This document shows, one piece after another, positions 50,977-60,830 of a stretch of DNA of 64,000 nucleotides. Within the stretch, counting starts at the first letter, position 1, and every line of letters starts with the position of its first letter. The notes under the pieces were generated by a model. The model was given only the letters and a program-made list of their open reading frames with translations. It was not told the DNA's origin and made no database searches. This stretch comes from Anarhynchus alexandrinus (taxonomy: Eukaryota > Chordata > Aves > Charadriiformes > Charadriidae), in the NCBI GenBank assembly GCA_008711295.1, contig VUYV01000090.1, positions 2,177,124-2,241,123 of the forward strand, given 5' to 3'. Position numbers and translations under genes: made by a program.

Positions 50977-52905
50977 GGAAAATATTAGGGAAATGTCATC
51001 TTTTGGGCTATTCACAGGATCAAAATGTATGCCTAGAAGCTGGCTCACTTGGGGTGGAAAACTATTAATCCAAAAGCCATTAAATTTATTTAAAAAGCAT
51101 TTATAGCAAAAAGGTGCCTTCTTACCATAAAATACTGCTCCTTATAAAATTAATTCAAATCATCCTAAGTGAAGATAAAAAGTTTCAAATGTGTCATGTA
51201 GATACACTATCTATTTCAGTTTGTGGTGTACTTTCTTGGTTAGGCAAGCAAGGTGGCCTGGCAGCTTAATGTTCATGAACGTGGAAATACTGTAGAGGAC
51301 AATCTCTAAATCGAGTTTTAGCCTCATCCAAAGTGAGGCCTTTGTGGGATTTCCCTGCTTTGAACTGGTACATCAAGGGACGTAAAGTAAAATGAACTAG
51401 AATTTACATGTATTAACTATTCTGCAGGCAGTTTGAGTAAAACTGAAGATAGAATTTCAAAGACAACTCAAGTCTGTATAAGTGTGTCTACGCAAGAGAT
51501 TAATGTGCCTTAAAAGGGAATTCAGATTAACTGTGAGAACAGAATCTGATTCCTAGACTGGTGATCTAACTACTTACACTTTGTACAGGAAACATAGAGT
51601 TACATTCTTCAATCTGTGATTAATGTGATTCAATCAGTCAATCTGGCATACTAAAAACTGTTTCTATAACTGCTGACTTTTTTTAACAGCAGACTCGTAG
51701 GCAAATTTCTTAAAGTTTCTTCAGAATTTTTCTGTTTTGAAGAGGTTAAAACAAATGTGATGTTTAATGTCCCCATCATTTGAAATGTGCAGGTACTTGA
51801 CTTTATTACCAAGTATAACCTACTCAGGTTCTTATTTATACTTGAAGACATGCAAGGCACTGTAACGGGTGGCTAAAATTTGAAAATTTGGGTTTGCAGA
51901 ACCCAAGTTAGAAAACATTCACGCGCTGCTTTATGTCTCCTCTTGATGAAATGATGGGAAAATGTGTAACTCACTGCACTTGTGAGGATATAGGCATGAA
52001 GCATCAGGATCAGAAAATTATGAAGCCATCATAAAGCCACATTTACTCACCCAGTAGTGAGTACTTTAAATAGTTTCCACTCAAATTCTGAAGTATTTTT
52101 GAGACAAGAAATAATCCAACTTTTTTTTTCAAATCGCTGCAGAATTTTCTCTCCTAGGAAGGATAGTCTCTCTTGTTTTTTTGTTGGGTTTGGGTTCTCT
52201 TTGGTTTTTTTCTCTCAGCTTAAAAGCAAAACAATGAAATACCACAGTGGTTTCCACACAAATGCTACTTTTAATTTTGTTTTATTCTGATCACAAAGAT
52301 TTATTTTTCTATAAGAGCACTTAAAAGCTTCTTTTTAAAAAGCATGCATGTGATTTCCGTCCAAATCAGGTAGTTTTGTAAATTAACTTTAATAATGTGT
52401 AGGAAGGGGGTTGTTTTTAATAAATAAACCAAATAATTCTCCTAACAAAAAAAAAGTCTCTCTACTAACTATCAATATATTCTGCCTCAATACCACATAA
52501 CAATTCCCGGAACAAGGAACGCTGATTCTCTTATTTAATTAGAAGACTTGTTTCTCATGGGCACTCATGCTGATTTATGAATACCTATTGTTCTTAATTT
52601 AACTACACATTCAGTTTTGCACAATAGAAGACATATATACTCTGGCCTTGGTTCATTCAGCATACATATGAGACCCAAGCTTCTATGTGTTTTACTGTTA
52701 AGCAACTATTAGGCGCTTAGTTCTAGAAACCCTTGGGCTACAATAAATATAACTTTATCAAGCAATTAACCAAGGAATTCTGTGAAGAATGCAAGGGGAG
52801 GTCTTCTGTTCTTTAAGTTTGTGAATGCCACAAAGTCTAATAAAAAGAGGTTTTTGTTTCAAGTGTTTTAATGGGAGATGGTTTAAATAAGGACCTAAAA
52901 CTTCA

Positions 52906-52965
52906 GGGGCCAAATTCTTCTGTCATTAACAGTGATACAAATTCACTGAATTCAGAGTAAATATA
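52906..52965 (-). repeat. Second copy of the GGAGTAACTCC-type dispersed repeat
   Basis: This segment begins GGGGCCAAATTCTTCTGTCA, continues with TTAACAGTGATACAAATTCA and then CTGAATTCAGAGTAAATATA. It is similar to the reverse complement of the 46.1-46.3 kb copy, with GGCCAAATTC facing GAA/AAATATGGC. It is short and diverged, without a reading frame. Confidence 0.5.
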
Positions 52966-54042
52966 ATTATGGAACAACATTTTTTTCTAGTATTATTTGA
53001 GCTTATTGGTGCCTCTTAGGTCTGTGACACTAAACTTAAAGTCTCCTGAAAACAAAGATGAGACATTGGGGTTAAGAGTGTTCTTGCCCCCTTCCCTCCC
53101 CACTTCCTCTCCCCTGTTTTCTTCTTCCCCTCTTTCCTGATCTCTCCTCACTGTTACTCTGTCTCTTGTTTGTACAGGTGGAGGTATACAAAAATAAGAA
53201 GCCACTCTGAAGTCCTAAGTACAATTGGAATCTTGAAAAAGGTGTTTGTTTGCTGTTGAGGATGTCTTTCCAGTAAGCTTTTATAATCCTAGATAATTGG
53301 TGTCAGGATCAGCTAAAGCATGCTTACTTCTTCCTACTTCTTCAGGGCCAGTACTGATATTTTTAAGTTATCAAGAGGGAGAAGAATAGCTGGAAGATGA
53401 TTTTAAAATGTCAACTTAGTTTAAACCTTTGGTGTAAAGACTTGTCAGCTTAAGTTGTAAGAAGCAGCAAAGCAAAAATAATTTTGAAGGGATATAAGCT
53501 TGGGTGCACCATGTACGTCCACCCAGCTCTTTCCAATCAAAATGTTTTTGATAAATCATATACCCGACCAAAGCCAGGCATGATCTATCTGTTAAACACT
53601 CTTTGACTCTGTATTTTGGTGTTTCTGTCAACACAACTTACTATGTTCGATCTACTTGTGCATGAGATGGCTCTGGGTCATCATTTTCTCTTTACCACCC
53701 TAGTTAGCTTCGAGCAAAACTAAGTGTCGTCTTGATCAAGTTCAAACTCATTCTCACTGTTTTTGATTGTAACATCCACGACTGAAACTTACAGCCCTTC
53801 TGAAAGTAATGTCTGCTTCAGATTCCCAGTGGCATGTTGGCACTGAGGTAGTTGAGAAGTGACTTGTGGATTGGGCATCTGATAGATAGAGCCATTTGGT
53901 CCAGGTAGATCCTTCCCATATTTGCCTGAATGGAGAGTTAGATCAAGTGATGCAATCAAGCACGGTTTTCATGCTACATCAGGAAAAATTAATACTGCAG
54001 ATATTTATGTGAAATATTAAAGGAATATAACTTATTTCAACA

Positions 54043-54812
54043 GAATAGAATCAGAGAGTCCTGTGGAAATCATCTAACCATCTTCTTGTGCCAATGTCAT
54101 TCCTGATAGATAGATGTCTCACCACTGATGGGAAGATTGTAGGGCTTCCTGCAACTTACTGCGGTGTTTTGCTTTCTTGCTGTTAAAAGCTCCTCCCAAT
54201 GCCTGTCCTGAATCATTCTTACCACACTTTAGGCCCTACTAGTCACAGAGAATGGATTTTCCTTTTTTTGCAGCAGCCTTCTGTATGTTTGAAAACTTAT
54301 CAACTCTTCCCACCCCACCACAGTTCATTCAATCTTTCCTTCAAGGTTGTGTTTCCAAAATCTGTGTTCCTTTTTCCCCCTGTCATTGTTCAAGGCTCTT
54401 GAGTTCAAATATGGACACAGGGCTACAGCTTCACTCAGCACTCATATAACATCAGCTGAAGGAAACTGGAGGATGGCTTCCTATATCTTGAAATTAGTTT
54501 ATATATGTATCTCAGTATTGTATTTACCTTTTTCTTCCAAACTGCATAACACGGCTTCTGAACAGCTATAAACCCCAAATCATTGCTAAAGAATCCCCAT
54601 CTAATGAGCTGCCCTTCCTATTACAATTATACAGTTATGCAGTTAATTATTCTTACCTAACTGTAGATCCTTAAATTTATTCTTAGAGTTACATTCTATT
54701 TTTTTAGGTCATTTCTCCAATTTGGCAGGATCATTTTGAATTCTAAGCCTGTCCTCCAAGGTACTCACAATTCTTCCTAGCTTCATGCCACTTGCAAATT
54801 TAATAAGCACTT
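54043..54812 (-). mobile_element. Ancient CR1 LINE remnant, about 0.8 kb of 3' sequence
   Basis: This is a heavily mutated but collinear CR1 3' region on the minus strand. Matches to the CR1 order are visible as blocks: an ATAGAATCAGAGAGTC tail at 54045; TTTGCTTTCTTGCTGTTAAA near 54168; TGTATGTTTGAAAAC near 54282; TTCAATCTTTCCTTCAAGG near 54327; ATGGACACAGGGCTACAGC near 54411; and the best block at 54705-54810, containing TCATTTCTCCAATTTGG, ATCATTTTGAATTCTAAGCC and TTCCTAGCTTCATGCC. The last block corresponds to the part of ORF2 just after the FADD motif. It can also be aligned by eye with 6170-6285 of the younger copy in this window, where both carry CCTAGCTT followed by a GCAAA/GCGAA stretch. 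No open frame survives. Weak similarity may continue to about 54960. Confidence 0.85.
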
Positions 54813-55564
54813 TCCTATAATACATATTGGATACAAAAAACCCTGAAGATTTTCCATAATTGTAAATTATTGCTGACTTAACCATTCATGTGAATGCAGC
54901 TGGTTTTTCTTTAATTGCTGGGAGTTCACTAATTATGAAAATGCTACCAAACTGGATTTAATGTGGGTCACATATTGGTCTAGAGTTCCAGAAGTCCTGA
55001 ACTGCAAGTCCAGATTTTATGTCAAGTCTTTGTGAAAGTCCTGTATGACAGATTCTCAAATGGGCTAGCAGTTTAGTTTTGTTTTCCTTCTAATGTCATT
55101 ACTTGAGGAATTCAGAATTTAAATGGTTTGAACGGAATCCTGTTATTTTCCAGTTTCCAAATGGACATCAGTTTCTCTGCGCGGGAACTAAATGTAATAA
55201 TTCCTATCCTCCACAAAGAAGCATTTTAAGGATTTGCAGTATTGCAGTTTCAGCAGAGACTTCACTATTAAATGTAATATGGTATGGGAGTGATAACTGT
55301 TACTAGACAACACTGTAAAAATTCTTCATGCGTTTTGCTGATTATTCTTTCCAAAACAACAGCCTATCCATGAGTTATGATCCACTTCTCTGAGTGAATG
55401 CTGTTATTTGTTTTAGAAATCTACATCTATTTAAAACAAGCCTTAGCTCAGTTTGATTTACTGAGCATTTAAGCCCCAAAGGATGCATAGTCAATGCATT
55501 CCATTAAAGAATAGATACACAAATCTACTGACAATGGCCAGAATTTGCTTATTGCTTGTTACAT

Positions 55565-55758
55565 TTACAGCACAGGTCTGGGCATTTGGGCCTTTGGTTT
55601 CTGCTACTGACTGTGTGTGACTGTAAGTAAATTATTTAACCTTTCTGTACTCCAGTTCCCTTAGCTGGGCATTTTACCAGCCTCAGAGGGGTATTACAAG
55701 ATTGAACTAAGAACTGGCCTTTTGAGTTCCTCAGATAAAAAGTGTTGTCTAAGTGCCA
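55565..55758 (+). mobile_element. MIR/CORE-SINE-type element, nearly complete
   Basis: This ancient tRNA-derived SINE is collinear with the amniote MIR order. A decayed head (TTACAGCACAGGTCTGGGCA) is followed by TTTCTGCTACTGACTGTGTG, the core with AAGTAAATTATTTAACC and TTTCTGTACTCCAGTTCCC, then CCTCAGAGGGGTATTACAAG and a tail with TTTTGAGTTCCTCAGATAAA and GTCTAAGTGCC. In consensus terms these match CTGTGTGACC, AAGTCACTTAATC, TCTCTGTGCCTCAGTT, ACCTCACAGGGGTGTTGTGAG and GCGCTCAGATA...ATAAGTGCC. The element is dead and has no recognisable Pol III promoter left. Confidence 0.8.
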
Positions 55759-56808
55759 AACAGTACTGAAATCTAGAGGGACTGTGCTGACATTTAGGAT
55801 GTGGTTCTCTTTTTCCTTACGGTTGAGCTTCACTAACTTCAGCAGTTATTTCTGCTATTCATTTGCAGACAGAAGAATCACTTCCTCTGTACTTTAAGGG
55901 GCAAGGAAGAACTGCTCTTCCAACAGGCCCATACTGACAGTGGGTAAAAACTGGGCAAGCCTTTTCTATTTGGCTTCCAGTGAGCAAGAAGCAGTTGTAA
56001 CAAAGCATACGTATATTCCAAACATATTCTTGTTTCATTTAAGAAATAATATCTATCTTGGAGCAGAGATGGGTCAGCAGGGTCAAGGGCAGGCCCTTCA
56101 TTTTTAATAACGGTGCCTTTACTCCCCCGCATTACCTTGGGCATAGGAATGATCTGCTGAGACACAGATGGTGAGGGCAAATTTAGCTACAGTTTTGTAT
56201 GACTCTTCTTGCATTCTGCAGGGCCTTGTGCAGCAGAGGTGTATGGCATCGCAGGATGTTTTCCGTCACAGCTCCATGCTCTGATGGCTTTTTAGGAAAC
56301 GTACTCAGGAAAGCAGTCAGATCACCCCTTGGCAACACTTGCAGCATTATCAGTTCTAGTAACTCAAGTCCTCATTTGAAATAACATTACCAGTATTACC
56401 ATGCTATTTCTATATCCCGCAATGGACAGTGTTTTTCTCTTCAAGATCACATGCTTTTTCACTTCAGATTCCTAGTAAGGTTTCACTTCTCATCTTCCGC
56501 ACCGGGCTAAAGGTACTTTTTCTTTTAAGCTCTTTGTGATTCTTCTTTTACAGCTTCTCCCTTCTTCTTTTAGCTGTGTACAAGCACCTTGTAACTTCCC
56601 CCTGCAGTATTGTCGAGCCACGTTCTAGAAGAACCTGGTCAAGCAGTTGTAACAGTAAGATTTGCAAAAGATTGCAAAGGTGTTTGGGTTTTGGTTTATT
56701 TTTAAACAAACTTTAGGCAGCAGTGTGTTGCCTTCAGCCCTTGGAACTTTTTGGATATATTTGTGTTATTTTTAGGTTTTTAATAGTTCGTTGGTCTTAT
56801 GATTCCGC

Positions 56809-56813
<5 letters not shown>

Positions 56814-56845
<32 letters not shown>

Positions 56846-56872
56846 AAGAAGAAAAGAGAAACAGAAAAACAG
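56814..56872 (+). repeat. 30-A tract with purine-rich tail
   Basis: Thirty consecutive A residues (56814-56843) are followed by about 29 bases of almost pure purine. This is the longest A run in the window. It may be the tail of a retroposed sequence on the plus strand, but the preceding 300 bp are not recognised. Confidence 0.92.
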
Positions 56873-59800
56873 ACACTTCAGACTTTTATATTATACTTCA
56901 GATTCCAGCAAGTGGAAATACAGCAAATTGTTGAATATTAACATTAAAATCAATGCTTTTCACAGTGCGTTTTTCTTCTCAAACACTTCTCCAGTCAGCT
57001 CAAGACATGAACCCTTTCTCTTTTTATTGTACATCAAATCAGTTAGCATTTTTTAGCATTCTTTCAATCATACCTCTTAAAGGTACCACATTTCCACCTC
57101 ACACATCATCACACAAATACTGTTTTCAACATGCAAACTAGATCATAAGTTACTTAACTTCTTTATAAAGGTGTGTGATCTCGAACATGTTATTGGAATT
57201 TGGAAACAAGAATAGCAACAACATGCCTTCTTATGCACCAGCTACGAAGGAAGCTGGGGGTGGGGAAGTAGACAAATGTTTCCACCAATTAGAGAGGAAT
57301 TTTTCAATAACTTATGCTCAGTTTAGCTGTAGAGATTTTTGTGTGTTATTTGATCCAGCAAATCCTGGTGCCATTTCCTGTAGCTATTGAAATGTGTGAT
57401 TTATTGGATCAAGGCTAATAACATGCTCATTTATATAAACATATATTCAGGATTGCAGTGGTTAATTTTTAAATGTTTCTGAGTTAAACCAGGAGATTTT
57501 TAGAGGCAATGAAATATATGGCTTACCTAAACTATGCAGTCCTTCCAAAAAAGTTGACAAAAAATTCATGAAACTTGTTGTTTCCAATGAGTTCTAAACA
57601 AAAATATCAAATCAATCATTTTTAGCAGCTGACATTCACAGACTCAGAGTCATTATCACTGACAAACAGCTAAACGTACTAAGTCTGAATTATAAAATAG
57701 TGAAGAATTTCTGTTCTTCTCCACAGCTCCAACTAGACCAATCACAATTTAATTTTTCTCCAGGCAGCTGCCATGTACCATTTAACAACCTATGAAATAA
57801 ATGCAGTATCCTTAAGGAATGTTATTATACACAACAGATAATAATCATAAATGTTACCACTGACAGGATTCTGTATGTAAATTCTTTATTACTGGGATAG
57901 AATCTATGCATTTTTTAAACTGGCTGTATTTTTTACGGGTTTACTGTGTATTTCTGTGTTGTCTGTGTTAAATTCCAATAACATCGGATTTTTTTGAAAA
58001 CACAGTACTTGCCACAAAGAAATCAAAGCATTCTTACTTCATGTGGAAAATCTTTTTACTTCATGTGAATACACACCAGTAAATTGAACTAACAAGTAAT
58101 CTCAGTGTCCCTGCAGATTTCAAGATTAGCAGACAGAAAAAAATGTATTAACTCATCTCAGCCTGATTTTTTTTTTAACCTCACCCCTCAAAAGCATTTC
58201 TCATCTCAAAAACTGCTAATAAATGCAGGTAATGACCTTGCTTCAAATTAACTAACAGGGAGCCCTGGTTGAAGAGTCTGGCTCATTTTTATCATACGGA
58301 GACACCATCGGTGATGAGATTAGTCTTCGATAAAGGTCTTTAGGATTTAGAACAGATGAGCAGGGTGACACAAAGGGAAAGCAGTCGAGTTAAACAGCAG
58401 CTCAAATGGGGGAACTGTAACAGTCGGCATTAGAGGAGACTGACTTTGCAGGCTTTGAGAAGGGCTTATGAAACTGCATCCACTGCGGTGATTCTCCCAT
58501 CCACTGAGCTGTGATTAACACAGTTCCATATGAAGCTGGGGAAAAACCAGGATTTAGTAATATCTGCAAAATGTATTGTTCTGAAGGAAAAATAGTCTCG
58601 TTTGGCTGGTGGGTCTAGGGTAGGTGCCAAGACAGCTAAATCATCAGTACTCAAGCACTCCTGGGAAAGAGTGTGGAAAGTCCCCTGATTTTATACAGCG
58701 TGTTAAAATAGTTCTTTTGTTTGCATCATGTTAAGGTTGAATAAGATACCATCTGTGCTGAGTTTTACATCTTATGACAGGAATAATGACCATAATTGGT
58801 CTGTTATCAGCTCCTGCTACTCATAAAAGAGATGTGAAGATGGGTACCGCAGCAAAGCCGGTCTGGATGGGTGCCCAGTTCTGGCTGTCGCCTGCAAAGG
58901 TTAAAAAAAATGCAGTAGGAATCTGCATAGATTGGAGGCAAGAAGCAGTGCTCTCTAAGAATTAGCTCAAAATCAAAGGAATTAGGAGGATTTTGAGAAT
59001 AGTAACACATTTGGGGCTTGGTTCCCATGGTAAAAAGGCATAAGCAATCACAGATTATGTACATACAAGTAAATTAAATGTGCCCAGGATTGGTTTTGAG
59101 GCCAAATGGCATGGAAGAGCCTGTCCATACTGTTAAACTCTCTGACCCTCCAAATCAGGGTGACTGCATCCAAATTGCCATTTGGAATGATCCCTGGCCA
59201 GTGTCACCTTCTGAACTGTGCCTGGAAACATTACAACAACTTAACAGTGTTGAGGACTGAGACACGGTGTGCAGGACTGTTCCTGGCACCACTTCATTTA
59301 CTGCTGTAGATGTAGTCTCTGTGTTCAGGTATATCTCTGCTTGTGTGTCCCCCATGTGTGACATTTGAACCCCATCAATTTAAAATTTGACATAGAGGTA
59401 GAAATGTTGACCACACCAGGTGCCACAATGATAGTGAAAATGGGTACAATAAAGAGTATTTAACTGAGGCAAACTCCACAGTGTGAGTTACACCTCATGT
59501 ACATCCTAATACACTCTTTCTCTCTGTCTCTCTCTCTGTGTCTTTCTAATTTGGGGTTTTCCATTATTATTGGCTAAACTGCTAAGACTTTTCTTTAGCA
59601 CATATTTGCGGTTCGGAAGGTGTTTTCACAAACGTCAGAAAAAAAATAGGTGAAAATCCTACTCTCGGTGTACAACTTCACTCCGCAAAATTTGTTACTA
59701 CAAATATCTCACCCTCATCCTCGTTTTGAGTTCCCTGAGTACTTGGAAATGAAGTTCACCAAGCTGTAGCTTAGCCCACTTATCAGTACGTAGAAATCAT

Positions 59801-60478
59801 GATGAGACAGCAGTATTAACCTCCAATGTTCCGCTTGCTGTTGTTAATTTATTTGTTTTTTTCTGTTACTTTAAGTAGTTTAATTTCAGCAAATATCTGG
59901 CACGTGGTTGAAAAGGGCAGGGTGACGTTAGTCAGAGCCTGCACGGGGCTCTGGGTAGAAAGCTGCATTCACACGGCTGAGAGCCCAGGGCCTTGCAGGA
60001 GGATGGTCCCAGTGGCTGAGCCGCATCTCCTGAGGTCAGTGGTGAGAAGGCAAAACACAGTAGGCTCGGCTGGCTAGGAACAAGTAGAGGTGTCCGAAGA
60101 CTGTTAGTGAAATAACTAGATGGCTTGGTGGTCGTTTCAATCACACAGGAGAACTTTGAGTGATGGAATCCCCATTTTACTGCTCTGTGTAGCAGAGAGG
60201 CAAAAAGGGCTGTGACAGTAAACTTGAGTGGCTATAGGGAAGAAACAGGCAAAAGTGTGGGAAGGGGACCAGGTGATGTGGCAGCAGGACATTACTGCCT
60301 TACGTAAAGCAATAGGCATATAAGCTTGAATTGGTACTGGTCAGCTTTGCTTAAAATGAGATCTTCCTTGAAAAGTTGCACACGTTAGTGTTTCAAAGCT
60401 ATACGAAAGCATTAGCGGAGAGTTTTATCAGTGAATACATTCCTATATAACCTTTGTGCTGGCAGGTGTGTGGCGTTA
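56873..60478. other. Non-coding DNA, possible conserved blocks
   Basis: 57600-57860 and 58200-58470 are free of recognised repeats and dense in TAAT/ATTA-type and CAAT-type short words. The interval 59060-59360 is briefly open in two plus frames but has no domain. No gene is supported. Confidence 0.5.
59514..59546 (+). repeat. (TC)n imperfect microsatellite
   Basis: A CT-rich run of TC units with TG interruptions. Confidence 0.9.
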
Positions 60479-60502
60479 GTTTGAATATTTGAATATTCAA
60501 AC
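60479..60502. repeat. Perfect palindrome, 11-bp arms
   Basis: GTTTGAATATT (60479-60489) and AATATTCAAAC (60492-60502) are exact reverse complements separated by two bases. A third partial copy, TTTGAATATT, follows directly. The sequence is AT-rich and could extrude as a cruciform. No flanking element is recognised. Confidence 0.93.
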
Positions 60503-60710
60503 TTTGAATATTGCAGAGAAATGGAGGTCCGCCCCGTCACAACATCCTGCCTCTTCTAAGCATATGGGCAACCTGAACAGCAAAAGAGGAGTGTGTTGTT
60601 CAAGAGGCAAACATATGTCCCCTGCCAATGCAGACAGGAGTCTTTCTGTTGTAGGTAATTCTGTGTAATTCCCAGACTACAGCAGTGTCTGATCCATCTC
60701 AGTTCTGAAT

Positions 60711-60830
60711 GCTTATACTTCTATTGGCACTCTTTTCCAGATGGGACATGAAGGCACAGGAAGCCCATGATTTGCCTAAGTAGTGTGGACCATCTGTACC
60801 TAAGCAGGAAATGACCTCCAGAACAAGGCT
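60711..60830 (-). mobile_element. MIR/CORE-SINE-type element, inverted
   Basis: On the plus strand this reads CAGATGGGACATGAAGGCAC, AGGAAGCCCATGATTTGCCT and then AAGCAGGAAATGACCTCC. This is the inverted MIR core order CAGATGGGGAACTGAGGCACAGAGAG...TGACTTGCCCAAGG...GCAGG.A.TGAACCC. It overlaps the same core as the 55565 copy, in the opposite orientation. The tail side before 60711 and the head side after 60830 are too diverged to place. Confidence 0.7.

Larger units (their letters stand above)
45483..54042. other. Non-coding DNA with old repeats
   Basis: Apart from the repeats listed separately, I see AT-rich single-copy sequence. The intervals 46960-47140 and 48860-49060 have mixed composition without repeats and could be conserved, which is untested. 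Confidence 0.55.

Noticed and set aside
51480..51590. Possible old DNA transposon (TGTGTCTACGCAAGAG and following)
   Set aside because: Vague resemblance to a reptile repeat recalled from memory; no terminal repeats could be defined.
60160..60240. Possible inverted MIR fragment
   Set aside because: It starts with CCCCATTTTAC as expected, but the following order does not continue as in MIR. Too weak.
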